From Glandiceps talaboti (Eukaryota; Hemichordata; Enteropneusta; Spengelidae), in the NCBI RefSeq assembly GCF_964340395.1, contig NC_135552.1, forward strand, positions 10,857,194-10,921,193: DNA of 64,000 nt, written 5' to 3'. The notes beneath the pieces are model-generated. The model did not search any database and was not told where the DNA came from. It worked only from the letters and a program-made list of their open reading frames with translations. The position numbers and the translations under genes were made by a program. Below are positions 37,391 through 51,205 of the stretch, piece after piece (the stretch's first letter is position 1; each line of letters begins with the position of its first letter).

Positions 37391-37915
37391 ACAACCATAC
37401 ATACAACCATACATACATACATACATACATACATACATACTTACATATATACATACAACCATACAACCATACAACCATACAACCATACATACATACATAC
37501 ATACATACATACATACATACATACATACACACATACACACATACATACATACATACATACATACATACATACATACATACATACATACATACATACATAC
37601 ATACATACATACATACATACATACAACCATACATACAACCATACATACATACATACATACATACATACATACATACATACATACATACATACATACATAC
37701 ATACATACATACAACCATACATACATACATACATACATACATACATACATACATACATACATACATACATACATACATACATACAACCATACATACATAC
37801 ATACATACATACATACATACATACATACATACATACATACATACATACATACATACATACATACATACAACCATACATACATACATACATACATACATTA
37901 CATACATACATTCAT
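37391..37915. repeat. (CATA)n microsatellite with AACC interruptions
   Basis: About 525 bases of CATA with recurring ACAACCATACAT interruptions. Cys-Met-Tyr-Val frames are artefacts. Confidence 0.95.
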
Positions 37916-38130
37916 AGTGGTTGTGTCTCTATGGGTTTCTGGTCTGTGTCCTGTAATGTTTCTTTTGTTGTTGTTTTTATTGTGTTATTTCTGTTATATT
38001 ACAATAAAGACATAACATGTAACCATGGTGTACTCCATGTACTATTTTTTTAAAGTTAAACCACATACAAGTATAGATCTTCTTAATAGTCTGTGGTGAA
38101 ACACACATTTACTCAACATACATTATCATG

Positions 38131-38145
38131 CATACATACATACAT

Positions 38146-38182
<37 letters not shown>

Positions 38183-38245
38183 TACATACATACATACATA
38201 CATACATACATACATACATACATACATACATACATACATACATAC
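38131..38245. repeat. (CATA)n microsatellite beside H2A-1
   Basis: Sits just past the 3' end of H2A-1. The same arrangement is seen at H2A-2 (about 55981-56075) and H2A-3 (about 61201-61310), so it is part of the duplicated unit. Confidence 0.9.
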
Positions 38246-38303
38246 ATGTACACTCTCATATTAGATTTCGTAAGTTTTGGTAGTTCTTTTTGGAGGATGT
38301 GGT

Positions 38304-38345
38304 GGCCCTAAAAAGGGCCGTTTTGTTTGTGTATGCTTGGCATAC
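38304..38345 (-). terminator. H2A-1 3' end: extra hairpin and histone stem-loop
   Basis: Reading the minus strand: GTATGC-CAA-GCATAC (38345-38331), then GGCCCTTTTTAGGGCC (38319-38304), then CCACCACATCC and a CCAAAAAGAAC element. Confidence 0.9.
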
Positions 38346-38348
38346 GAT

Positions 38349-39068
<720 letters not shown>

Positions 39069-39440
39069 ATGCCTCCCAAAGGAAGTGGTAAAGCCGTCAA
39101 GAAGGCCGGTAAGGCCCCAGCTGCCAGAAGTGGCGACAAGAAGAAGAGAAAGAGGAAAAGGAAGGAAAGCTATGGTATCTACATCTACAAAGTCATGAAG
39201 CAAGTTCACCCAGACACTGGTATCTCCTCCAAGGCCATGTCTATCATGAACAGCTTCGTCAACGACATCTTCGAACGTATCGCCGCTGAAGCTTCACGTC
39301 TTGCCCACTACAACAAGAGATCCACCATCACCAGCAGAGAGATCCAGACTGCTGTACGTCTCTTGCTGCCCGGTGAGCTTGCCAAGCACGCCGTCAGTGA
39401 GGGTACCAAAGCCGTCACCAAGTACACCAGCTCCAAGTAA
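39069..39440 (+). CDS. H2B: histone H2B (copy 2)
   Basis: 123 residues, identical in protein to copy 1. The open frame extends 12 codons upstream to a GTG (39033), but the ATG at 39069 aligns with all other copies and lies about 60 bases past the TATA box. Confidence 0.98.
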   Translation: MPPKGSGKAVKKAGKAPAARSGDKKKRKRKRKESYGIYIYKVMKQVHPDTGISSKAMSIMNSFVNDIFERIAAEASRLAHYNKRSTITSREIQTAVRLLLPGELAKHAVSEGTKAVTKYTSSK

Positions 39441-39443
39441 ATT

Positions 39444-39509
39444 GTATGCTCAGCATACACAAACCAAACGGCCCTTTTTAGGGCCACCACATCCTCCAAA
39501 AAGAGAACT
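39444..39509 (+). terminator. H2B-2 3' end: extra hairpin, stem-loop and HDE
   Basis: GTATGC-TCA-GCATAC (39444-39458), GGCCCTTTTTAGGGCC (39470-39485) and CCAAAAAGAGAACT (39496-39509). Confidence 0.9.
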
Positions 39510-40026
39510 ACCAGAACCAAACCCTCCGTTCCCTAATATATTTCTACATTACAATATCCAAGACAACCGAATACTAAGATATCAATAAATTAAAAGTCGG
39601 AAATTCGTGTTTATGATATCAAGCGATACAGTATATGTAATTACTTTAAAATGAGTGAGTGACGGAAAAAATCATAGACACTCCACCCAAAAGGATGGAA
39701 AAATATATACAATATTTCAGGTAACATAATTCAACAAACTGCTAGAAACTATCGAATATGACCTGAACGTTCTTATATTATATAAAATAACATTTAAAAA
39801 AAAAAAGATAATAAAAACTGCCATTGGATACTGATATGTCAATAAATCACGTCATTTTATTTTACTTACGTGTACACGTACCTCGACGATACTATTGTTC
39901 CCCTGAGTGTAAACGTCCAGTATGAGTATGTAGATTAGTTTCGAAATGCGCGCGAGCGTGACCTTCAGAGCATACATAGCCAGTCCCAACTATCCCATAA
40001 CACACCACGGTTTACTCCGAGCAAAC
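39510..40026. other. intergenic; 5' region of zinc-finger gene 1
   Basis: The last 60 bases (CCAACTATCCCA...CACCACGGTTTA) are conserved before zinc-finger gene 2, marking a shared 5' leader or promoter. A diverged repeat at about 39770-39915 recurs inverted near 35080-35235, and partly near 48190-48290. Confidence 0.5.
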
Positions 40027-40310
40027 ATGGCGGCGCCCATCAACAAGCAAGATAGACTGATTGATCTAGATGTTGCGTACGATATTTGGCATAGCATCAA
40101 AGCTATTGGCTACTCAGCGGTTCCAAGCTGTGTTTTTGCTTTACATTTGATAAAAATTCACAGACAATATTGTGAGGAATGTTTCCCGAGTGATTGTCAA
40201 CAACAAAATGAGGGTGATCATCTGTGCCGAACAGAAGTCAAAATGGAGACATCGACAGAGTATGACACCCTGAATGATGATGTACCACAGTCTACGTCTA
40301 TTACGGTGAA
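40027..40310 (+). CDS. zinc-finger gene 1, exon 1
   Basis: Starts ATGGCGGCGCCC with a good context (AAACATGG), conserved at the paralogue, so the in-frame ATG at 39946 is not used. Encodes about 94 residues with a helical stretch (LIDLDVAYDIWHSIKAIGY) and a Cys-rich YCEECFPSDC segment, then VKME. Ends AA|gtatgt in phase 2. The domain is not KRAB, SCAN, BTB or ZAD as far as I can tell. The frame beyond the donor is intron. Confidence 0.8.
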
Positions 40311-41550
40311 GTATGTAAGCTTAATTGTCTGCATTTCGTTCATTTATTTCGCGAAAAGATGCAAAATGGTGGCGACTTTTTTCGCCCTTGTTCATTCTTT
40401 CAAATTTTCAAAACATGCTCATACGAGTCATAGTTGAATAATTACTTTAAAATGTAATCAAACACTACGATGTCTTGCCTTGTCTATCACAATACAAAAC
40501 GCCAGATGTGGCTATACACATAGTTTGTTATGCATCGCAGTTAAAATAACTATTATTAGTAACATGTACTATAACTATTATTAGTAACATGTACTACTGT
40601 GATATTGTTTTCACTACATGACAAACTTTCCGGCCATTGCAGGCTCCATTCATCTTTAGATTTGTAAATAACTGTTAGTATACACTTGAAAGCGGGACCA
40701 AGTGAGATTGGGATAGGTTGAACTGGGACAAGTTGTAATTGTGATGAAGTGAATCGCAACTAGTCCCTGAATCCAGTATTTTTGTTAAGGGCAGCAAGAA
40801 GATATATAATCTACATGAGTTTCCCATTTTTTCCTGGGTTCTCCACCAATCAAATAATTATGTTATGGTTACGGGTATAATGCATTGAGAATTATGCCTA
40901 CCATATTCCCAGTTTTTGTTATTGGGGTTCCCCAACCACAGATAAAATGCTGTAGTCCATGCTGCATGGCTAGCAACAATAATTACTGGTTGTAGCAATT
41001 ACATGTACTGCAAAGGAATATAACAGTCATAGTATAGAATAGACTGCAGGGTATGTCATGTCTCTCCTCGGCTGCGGCCTGCTCTATCTAAAAATGGTTG
41101 ACTGAGGTGTGAGGGCATCACAGTTTGTACTTTACAGACTAGGTGTAGGATAGTCTGGGGATATTCTTTAAGTCTAACTTTGCCTTATGAGGTCACTGTC
41201 ACATAAAGTTGCAAATTCAATGTAGTCTCAATGATTCAAGCACTCTCAAATGCACAATCAAAGCCTCCATTGGTCTCGTAGAACTGTATATTGTACCATG
41301 CAACATTAATTACCCAGGTCCTAAAAATAGTGCCCATTGTCATGCAAATTTAGGTCTATGCTGGTCAAAAGTTCATACCCTGAGACAGTCTAAGCCTTTC
41401 ACAGAAGGGTATATGAAAGCAATGTGTTATTAAAAAGTGATGTTTACACACACACACACCAATCTAACATGTCAGTCAATTCTTAGATTTTTCTACCTAT
41501 GACCAAAAATGCTCATCTGCTTGATATTTCTATGTATGTTTTACCAATAG
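40311..41550 (+). other. zinc-finger gene 1 intron
   Basis: 1,240 bases. From about 40440 on it is collinear with the intron of gene 2. CATTAATTA at 41304-41312 is the empty target site of the MITE inserted in gene 2. Confidence 0.75.
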
Positions 41551-43396
41551 ATATGTGAAATTAGAAACCACAGATGAACAGTATCAACAAGACTCAGAGG
41601 TGGTGACAACTGGACAAGGTAAACATGTGAAATCAGAAACCATGGATGATCGGTATCAACAAGATGAACAAGAGGTTACAAATGGACAGGATAGATGCAT
41701 GACATCAGAAACCATAGATGAACAGTATCAGCAAAACTCAGAGGAGGTGACAACTGGACCAAATAGATATGTGAAACCAGGAACCACAGATGATGAGTAT
41801 CAACAAGACTCAGAGAAGGTGATGGCAGGTCAAGAAATCCATGTGAAACCAGGAACCATAGATGACCAGTATCAACAAGACTCGGAGAAGGTGACAACTG
41901 GACAAGAAATTCATGTGAAATCAGAAACCATGGATGATGAGTATCGACAAGACTCGGAGGATATGATGACAGGTCAAGAACTTGAAACCAACTTCTATTC
42001 AGCTGATAATTACCAACTATTAAGTACAGAAGACCATTCTGAAAGTGTACCAGACTGGGCCAATGAATGTGGAACAAACAATCATGGTGCTCCTGGCAAT
42101 TCTGTAAATACCACTTTTCCACAAAATAGGAGTACAGGTGATAATGTGATGAACTCCATAACAAGAAAGACAGAAAGAAGTGATGATAATCAACAAACAA
42201 ACAAGCAATCTCAATGCGTAGAATATGAGGACAAAAGTGAAACTGAATATAGGCATTTTATTGCAGAAAGACCCATCAATGAACCTACCCCAACTCAAGT
42301 CATTCAAGTGACACTGCATGCAGATAGTGTTGAAAGGATAGACAGTTCACACTCAGACATCAATAATAAAGATAATAGTTTGTGTAAAACTTTGGTAGAC
42401 CCAAACAAACATAATGGAGTTAGAAATCATGGTATGAAATTGAGAAGCAAAAAGTCATTTGGACAGACAGAGATTGGTAAAGGTTCTCCTACAAGTAGTG
42501 ATTTGGAAAAACAAAGTATCAGCACAGATAAAAGACCATTTTTAAGTAAAGAGTGTGGTAAAGGGTTTAACAGGAATGGAAATGTAAAGATACATAGAAA
42601 AAGCCATACAAATGAAAGCTCATTTGTATGTAACAAGTGTGGTAAAGGGTTTCATAACAATGGCAATTTAAACAGACATAGAAGAATCCATACAAATGAA
42701 AGACCATTTGTATGTAAAGAATGTGGTAAAGGATTTACTCAAAGCAGCACACTTAAGACGCATATAAGGATACATACAAATGAAAGACCATTTGTATGTA
42801 AGGAATGTGGTAACAGGTTTAATAACAACAGCACCTTACTAATACATAGAAGAATCCATACAAACGAAAGACCATTTGTATGTGAGGAGTGTAGTAAAGG
42901 GTTTCATAGCAATAGCAATTTAAATGTACATAGAAGAATCCATACAAATGAAAGACCATTAGTATGTAACGAGTGTGGTAAAAGGTTTCTGAACAATAGC
43001 ACCTTAAGGATACATAGAAGAATCCATACAAATGATAGACCATTTGTATGTGAGAAGTGTGGTAATGGGTTTCATAGCAATACCAATTTAAATGTACATA
43101 GAAGAATCCATACAAATGAAAGACGGTTTCTATGTGAGGAGTGTGGTAAAGGGTTTCATACTAGTAACCATTTAAAGATACATAGAAGAATCCACACAAA
43201 TGAAAGACCATATGTTTGTGAGGAATGTGGTAAAGGGTTTAATGACAGTAGTAACTTAAAGGTACATAGAAAAATGCATATAAATGAAAGACCATTTGTA
43301 TGTAAGCAATGTGGTAAAGGCTATACTCAAAAGGGAACACTGAAGACACACGTTATACAGAAACATGGAAACGAAAATCCATTTGTATGTAATTAG
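41551..43396 (+). CDS. zinc-finger gene 1, exon 2: acidic repeats and C2H2 fingers
   Basis: Begins after acceptor ttttaccaatag in phase 2 (AA+A gives Lys, then YVKLE). Six imperfect 24-residue repeats follow, like VKSETMDDEYQQDSEEVTTGQ; several contain the SUMO consensus V-K-x-E. After a polar linker come one degenerate finger (first Cys replaced by Ser) and nine intact C2H2 fingers joined by HTNERPF linkers, a variant of TGEKP. The frame stops at TAG in what would be the next finger. The total model is 709 residues. Probably a nuclear DNA-binding regulator; repression through SUMO is an inference. Confidence 0.88.
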
Positions 43397-43636
43397 TGTG
43401 GCAGAGGTTTATTTCTGAAGGACCATATAGGAATCCATACAAAACAAAAAGACTTTGTGTATAAAGAGTGTGGGAAAGGATCCAAACAAAGTATCACTCT
43501 GATAACATGGATTAAAATCCAAACAAATGAAAGCACCTTCATGTGTGAAGACTGTGGTAAAAGTTTTAAATATAGTGGTAGTCTGATAGAACATAAAGAG
43601 AAGCTAGAAAAATGTAGATTGTTGCAAAAGGTTTAA
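43397..43636 (+). pseudogene. decayed zinc fingers past the stop of gene 1
   Basis: Right after the TAG the same frame continues through Cys-Gly-Arg-Gly-Leu and two more damaged finger units (KECGKGSKQS and CEDCGKSFKYSG) to a TAA at 43634-43636. Some Cys and His are lost, so the protein once had more fingers. Confidence 0.7.
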
Positions 43637-45864
43637 ACAAAGTAACTGCTCGAAGACACTTATCAGAAATCATACTAAAGAAAAGGTTTCACCAATGCAG
43701 CACACTGAATATCTACATTCCACAGAAAATAATTATATATCATATGTTTGTGACAAGGTTTTCATGATAAAGAAAGCAACATAAGAAGACATGTGACAAG
43801 CTAGCCAAATGAATTTAAGATGATAAACATTTTATTATGCTTTACATTTTTGTCAGGAATATTTTCTTTTACCATGGTAGTGATCTCCCTTACAATGAGG
43901 CATATTATGTAAAACAACATGTGGTTATATTTTGGCATAAAAATACTTAGTCACTTTGTAGCCCTATTATATTGTGGACAATTTTCAAGATTTTGTAGGT
44001 TTTTCAAAACATTAATTGCTCATTATCTGGACAATCTCAAAACAAATAAATTCATGCATATTGATTACCATAATTAGCATATTTTAAGTTATTTTGGTGA
44101 TTTTTATTTGTATCTCAAAGGATTTGCTTCTAAGAATTGTAATTTGAGGTACATGTTTAATTATCTTTATCACATAAATATGTGCATATCTTCTACTGTG
44201 TGACGTCAAACGGTGATTTCACAGCATATCACCCCTGTTCTACCGAACTGTTTTTTCTCCGTACTGTTCGAGTGTTCCTGCCAATCCTACGCTACGATCA
44301 AGTTTATCATAATAATTATGTGCTTTCAAAACGTAAATGCACAGATTACATTACATATATCCTTGGATGGCATGAGTTTGATATGTAGAGGTACTTTTAT
44401 TTTTATTTGATAAATTTATTCTATCTTAAAATCACGTAGATTATTGATGTAGCAGCCAGCAAGCTTACTTCTGATTTTCTCCAAACTTACACAGCCCGAG
44501 CAAATATGATTAAAATGACGGAAACAAAAGTCGTATTCAGACAAATTCTACTTACATTTGATATTACATGCACATTGCAAGGTTATAACCGATAATTTTG
44601 GTTGAGAAACAATAAAATAGTATGACCAATACCGTGTATATGGTAAGGGTGAGGTTTTTTTTTTTTTGTTTCTCATCTCCAATGGAATAGTCAGGCGGGT
44701 CGGGCGGGCGAAATAAAAAAAAAGGGGGCAAGAAAAAAAAATGTATTTTTTCAGTTCTATTCTCTGTCCTTTCTGTCCTGTTAGTCTCTATACAACTTCA
44801 TTTCTCTTCTCTTTATTGAATTCCTTGTTACAAGTCTCTTTCCTTCATTTTAGCAAGGTTGACAAGTCTAGATCTGTAGAACAACTTTGTAAGAAGATGA
44901 TCAAATACTTATCATCCTGATGGGTGTATATCTGTAGCCATGAACTATTGTATGATTTTATCAGGAGTACTAGTACATTCGTCCTATTAATCAAAGTGGC
45001 ACTGACATTGCTTATAATTTTTTCAAGTTATTCAATTTAAACTTTAGTATGTAACTTTTTGAAACACTTGCGTGATTGTCATCAGTGTGCTAGATGAATT
45101 TTCATTTATATAAACCATTACTTCTATGAAACATTTTTCTTCAGTGTGACTTGTCAAAATAATCCACCAGATAACATGTAAACATTTCTAGAACTCAGAA
45201 CCCCTTTGGGATTTACTGTTTAAAAGTAATTAAAAGTAATAATGTAAACATCGGAATGTCTTCAAAGGTCATGCATGTCATGGGTCATGAAACGCTATGG
45301 AGTCGGTCATTTCCCTGATAATACAACTGATTTAAAGCTAAAAACTGGTCAAGAAATTAGGAATGCAGTATGACTTTTACCAATTTTAAGCATAATTTTG
45401 AAAATGATGGAAATATTCTGAGCTATTATTACATTGCAGCAAAATGTACCGCGTGACAGTATTAATTTTGAGCCCTGTCCCTCATCAAACCTCAACGGCT
45501 TCAGCCATGATGAAAGACACATGCTGCTCTGATGTAACAAAGGGGGTGGGTGGGTGGATGGGTGGGGGGGGGGGGTTAGACGGCGGTGTTCTGCCAAGGT
45601 TTCCAACAAGTGGGGACACAGGCCCCTTGGTCATTTGACAGGGAGTGGGGTCAATTATTATTGTCTATGAAATATTCATATAAATTATCTCAGACCACTA
45701 TAGAGATACTGTGGTCTGAGATATTCTATTACGTATAGACCATTACCTAACTACATAAAAAATTCCATTCATAATAACAGTTCCCAGTAAGCTATTTTTT
45801 GAAAATTGTGTACTACACATTACACCTTAGAAAAAGAAGGCAATTAAGATTATGTAATTTTAAG

Positions 45865-45865
<1 letters not shown>

Positions 45866-45941
<76 letters not shown>
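45866..45941. repeat. (AT)n microsatellite
   Basis: About 38 AT units. Confidence 0.95.
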
Positions 45942-45944
<3 letters not shown>

Positions 45945-47510
45945 GATATATTGTTTAGAAAGATTGGACAGCCAGGTAGTCACAATTTTTAATCTGAATA
46001 TCAATGAATAGCAGTGCTAGAATTTATAATTCCCTTTTTTCAGACAAGGACAATGAACAACTTCAAAATAAGTCACAGTGAACATATGATTGAATAAAAA
46101 CTTTGAGAAATCCTAAACTTGTAACCACTTGTTTCATTTTTAAAATTGTTAGTACACTGCTGTGTTTATCATTCCCTCTTCAAATTCATGACATTTTGAA
46201 GGAAAAAAATCCCTGACTTTAAAAAGTACCAAATGTGAACGAAAAACTTACAAATAATAGTCAAACAAACTTTAAAATACTTTATTTGTTATTAATTAAC
46301 CGTTACTGGCTGTGTATCATGATTTGGTCCTGCTATATCAAATGACAGCATAGTTACCTACCGTAAACTTGCAATGATACGGAAAGCTGACATTAGGTGT
46401 CCTTGAAACTCAGAACTTGAATCTTTAACTAAAACTATCAACAAAGTCAAAGTTGGGATGCTCTGTAAATATTACATTATTTTTTTTCTGATTTGCACAA
46501 CAAGTTCGTTCTTCATGTCTGACCGGGCGCACATGCATCGGCCGTCTATAGTGGCCATGCCAGTGATTACGCATTGATTCAGTGCCCAACATTCACATGT
46601 GTCACTAGCACTGTCAACATCATGCAACACGATCCCCTAACACAGCTTTTTCGGAATCAAAATACACATGTACTCATTTAATTTAACCCATCAACAAATG
46701 AAAATCACAACCTGTCCCATAAATTTGGTTCACGAAGGCTTCTGAGCTGTGGCATGGCAGATAGATGTTCCGGTAGCAAGTTCAGTGTTTCGCACACGTC
46801 AGTGATTAGGTCAGAGGTCACGACAGTGACAGTAGACCGAAACGTGTGACGAGAGACGTCCATTTCGACGTCTCATCTAATCCCTCTAATGTTTTAATTT
46901 GTAGATTAAGTTTATCAAAGTTGATCTTTTTGTGGCATTTTTTATGTTAACAATAGAACTGCGCGTTGTCACTGTATCTTATATGATGTCAACAAAACTT
47001 TCCTTTACGCAGTCAGTATACTTCTTGTGGGATTCACGTCGAGTCAGAGCCTGGCCTGGTCCGGCCGTGGACTTAGATAATTTTGATGTCGCGGCCGTAA
47101 AATGAATACGCCAAAGCGACGCAAGGTGGGAAAATTATTGCTTCATTTGTAATTTTAGGGGGCCAATGTCGCAAGGTCGTGGCCTCGGCAGAACTGGCCT
47201 GATACGCCATGGCGAACCTTACAATTTTGCTGTGCTCAGGGGTCGGTCGGAAATAAAAAAACTTTTTTTTTTCTGATGTCGGAGCTACAAATTTGGGTCG
47301 GTCGGGAGATGAGAAACAGAAAAATAAAAAGGGCCGCCCTAAGCTTGACTTCACGACGGGTCACGCTATTACGTAATTTGCATAGCTGTCAGGCACCATT
47401 TTCTAATACGCAATGAAGAATATAGTGCAATGAAATGATGAAGTATTTGTAAAATACGATTTTAAATTTTAGAAAAATACGAAGGAATACTTAGTTATGT
47501 GATAAATATA

Positions 47511-47667
47511 TAATGCCATGAAATCAGTGTTAGTTTTACGTCATAATGCTCCGCGTATCATTCCGCGGTCTACAAATTCTCGCCTACCAGCTCGAATTTG
47601 TATTAGTGTGTGGAATCATACGCAGAGCATTTTGACGTAAAACTAACATTGATTTCATGGGATTATA
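47511..47667. mobile_element. foldback (MITE-like) element
   Basis: Arms of about 54 bases (47511-47564 and 47612-47667) are inverted copies with few mismatches (GTTAGTTTTACGTCA against TGACGTAAAACTAAC). A second inner inverted repeat TACAAATTC/GAATTTGTA lies between them. Confidence 0.75.
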
Positions 47668-49995
47668 TATAAAAATAGAATGAGTGATTTTACTCAATAT
47701 TTTATTGTTAATTTCAAGATTTCTCCAAAAATACATGCATATTGATTACAATAATTAGCATACTTTATGTGATTTTTGGTGATTTAACATACTATTGTTA
47801 ATTTTCAAGATTTCTCCATAACACAGACTTTTATGCCACAAAGCCTGTTAACAAGGATATGTATTATTAAGTGGAAGAATGAGTGGCATGAATGCAAGAG
47901 GACTTCTTTTTTCTCTGAAAATGTCACCAGAAAATACTGTATTCTAAGTGAAATTAACTGTTACATTTGAATAAATTTGACTGAAATATTTCATAAAAAG
48001 GAACACCTTTGAGTATTAAATGACATTATACATACAAAATTACCGTTACCCTAGACTTATTTTCAATATCAATACAATCATTGTACAAGGGTATTTTACA
48101 GTTCCCATTCAACATTTTTCTTTGCGACAGAATTCCAAAAACACAGGCAAAAATCTTTAATATAACAAAATTCAACAGGATGCAAGAAACTAAAGATGAT
48201 TTGAATGTTCTTATAATATAAAATCCATAAAAAGATAATGAAAACCATCTGTACATGTGTAGAATTTAATAACAAATCGAATGTAAGTGATATGCTTAGC
48301 CCGTGCGTCTTTCTCTTAGCCCAGGCCGTTTTACGACAGGTATGTTTTCTTCACGGAAGTGAAACTGAGAAATCTGAAACCAAACAAAACGGTATTATGA
48401 AAAATCTCACGTGAAACTATGTTTTTTGAAGGTACAAAACATGCGAGTAGGTCACTTGTAGGTTGTACAGTGACTTTGGAACATTGGACATGTAGCATTC
48501 TAAAAATAACACTATTGTTATGTAGATAGCATCTCGAAGGAACACCTGAAATAGCGCGCCATTTGAGGCCATTTGACGTGATTCAACTCTGACCGTATGC
48601 AAATGAGATCGAATGTCCAGTACTAATTTCATCTTCCCCTTTCTTTGCTAATTTGGCAATGTTAGTTCTTGAATATGTTCACATTCTGTTCACATTCTAT
48701 GCCATTAATTACCAATTTTGATTTCCGCTCACATGCGCATTTGATGTGTCATACAGTGTGTAGTAGACAAGTAGAAATCAAAGCTGATAGATGTGTGCCC
48801 AATGATGGAAATCTACAATTACCAAGCAATAGAATGTACCCATCCCCTGACCTGATATTTCACGCCAACTGTCATTGACTTTTGATGCAACATAGATATT
48901 AGTCTCACTTACTGGCCAGACTCTTGAGGGTTCCATCCCTACATAACAGCTGGGATGGAGCCCTCAGTGGCAAGAGTAATTTATTCAAACACATAATTCC
49001 AAGAGGAATTAATAAAGGTTACAAAGCACAGATGAAATAAGTAAAATACAAGAAGTTTAAAGTAAACATTAAGAAATAAGAATTTAACAAAATGAAGAAT
49101 ACATAATATCCAGTCGTTGCTATGGGTAACCAAGACTACATATATGTATCAATACTCACAAAACAGACTGAATATAAGGCTAACTTTGAAATATTCTTAT
49201 AATTACAAACAATGTTTCAACTGTTAAATTCTAAAGACTATTATTATACATGTTATAACACCCTCTGAATAACCTTTAACCTTTTCATCTGGAACACGAT
49301 TACATTCATACATATATATAAACATGACATCTCAACAACAAAATTAGGATGTACTGAGCGGAGGGCATGTAATCTTCACAATGTTTTTATCAATTATCGC
49401 AAACTGCCACAGGTTTACCGTCTGAGTTAGGGCGAGATTTCCATATGTCAAATAGAGTCACTCGCTACTGCTAGATCATTATACCGGTAGCTGTATTTAT
49501 TTTTGGGGATGAATACGGATGCGTACATTTTAGGCCAAATCTGTTTGCAGCTGAAGAACTTGCTGGACTATGAAGAGACATTGCAGTATGTTGATGAACG
49601 AAGGTAAATCAATCCAAATGTACCAATACAAAATTGGAAATCAAAAGTCACTTAAAGTTGACATGAAAGATTAGGTCATTCTATTGCTTGGTAATTGTGG
49701 ATTTCCATCACTGGGCACATACCTACCATTGATATTCACTTCTCTTGTATGCAATGTAACGAATAGGCTTTGATTTCTACAACCTACTAGTACTACACAT
49801 TCTATGACACATCTAAATGTGCATGCTTCCTGTGAGTGGAAATCAAAATTGGTAATTAATGGCTTTCAAGAGAGATATCGTTTGAGCAGTCCGGAGTATC
49901 CTCCCGCAGTATCCTGAGAATGTAAACTGAATGTGAACATATTCGAGAACTATTAATAACATTGTTGAATTAGCACTGAAAGGGAAGATGAAAAT

Positions 49996-50084
49996 TGCCA
50001 TGTCTCCGACGGTGAATGTGAATCCAAAAAATATACAACAGTTCCAACTATCCCACAATACACCACGGTTTATTCCGAACAAAC
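49996..50084 (+). promoter_or_regulatory. 5' leader region of zinc-finger gene 2
   Basis: CCAACTATCCCACAATACAC and the following bases to the ATG match the region upstream of zinc-finger gene 1. The conservation suggests leader or core promoter, but no TATA box is evident. Confidence 0.4.
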
Positions 50085-50353
50085 ATGGCGGTGCCCATCA
50101 GTAAGCGCGATATCGATAGACAGATTGATCTAGATGTCGCCTATGATGTTTGGCATAGCAGTAAAGCTATTGGCTACTCAGAGGTTCAAAGTTCTATTTT
50201 TGCTTTACATTTGTTAGACATTCACAGACAATATTGTGAGGAATGTTTCCCGAGTGATTGTCAACAACAAAATGAGGGGGATCACATGTGCCGAACAGAA
50301 GTCAAAATGGAGACATCGACAGAGCATGCAGAGTCTACGCCTATTACGGTGAA
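50085..50353 (+). CDS. zinc-finger gene 2, exon 1
   Basis: Encodes 89 whole codons homologous to exon 1 of gene 1 (IDLDVAYDVWHSSKAIGY, HRQYCEECFPSDCQQQNEGD, VKME) and ends AA|gtatgt in phase 2. It has a four-residue insertion near the start and a deletion near the end relative to gene 1. Confidence 0.8.
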
Positions 50354-50884
50354 GTATGTCAGCTTAATTTATGTTCTGCATTTCGTTTATTTATTTCGCG
50401 AAAAATTGTACAATGGTGGCTAGTTTCATTTTTTGTAGTGTTTGTTGTGATTTTGAGGGTTTTTTCGTCGGTATTTGTGCCTTTTTTCGTAGAATCAAAC
50501 GCTACAATTCCTGTAACGTAAACGCAAATAGACAAGACAAGATCACGTTGAAAACGTGAGCGAGATGTCAGCGTACTGCCCGTTTCAAAATGCTAGATTT
50601 TGACGGAATATAGGGATAACTCTGAACACTTCTTAGGTTTTGAAGGCTCTGTAATTAATATTGGGGTTAGGAAATGTCTGATTGTTTGCCAGGTAAGGCA
50701 TAATTTAGCAGAAAAATCCACCCAACTTTGCGATTCAGATCTGAATTGCTTCTGTCTATTTGCATTTACGTTACCTGAATTGTACACAGGCTAAACAGCC
50801 TCTGTGGACGGTCAAGTTCATCATTGTCATTATTGTTCTGTAATACTGTTCTCTGTAGTCCAGTTGTAATTATTCTTTTGTAAC

Positions 50885-51205
50885 TGTACACTAGTTATCA
50901 AGGTTACCCCTGTCTTTTTCCCCATTAGTTTGTGAGAGTTCTCTTCTTTGACCATGCACTTCTATAGTACATGTATATACAAAGCCGTCTTTCTTGTTAC
51001 TACCCAGGGTCATAGATTTACATTTGTTGGGATGGAAGTGGAGGAGCCATGTATTTGACCAGTCCATGAGGTTATCTAAGTCTTGCTGTAATACTTAGTT
51101 ATCACTCTCATTGTTAATACTTCTAATGATCGTAGTGTTGTCAGCAAAGAGAAAAACCTCTGAATCCATGGCAATAGAAGGATTTATAGAATGGATCATT
51201 TCATC
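50885..51205 (-). mobile_element. LINE reverse-transcriptase fragment
   Basis: The minus strand reads SEVFLFADNTTIIRSINNE, a stop, then LQQDLDNLMDWSNTWLLHFH and PNKCKSMTLG, followed by EKDRG. This matches the region around the catalytic F/Y-A-D-D box and the following motif of non-LTR retrotransposon reverse transcriptases (CR1/L2-like by recall). The second catalytic Asp is Asn (51137-51148) and a stop interrupts it, so it is dead. Confidence 0.8.

Larger units (their letters stand above)
43637..49995. other. intergenic between the two zinc-finger genes
   Basis: 43637-44170 is collinear with the 3' flank of gene 2 (about 54490-55020). Further features are a (AT)n tract at 45866-45941, a foldback around CTCAGACCAC at 45687-45722, a foldback element at 47511-47667 and a large inverted repeat (about 48640-48850 with 49680-49995). 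No gene is supported. Confidence 0.55.

Noticed and set aside
39946-40026. Upstream in-frame start of zinc-finger gene 1
   Set aside because: The extra 27 codons are not conserved at gene 2, whereas the inner ATG and its context are.
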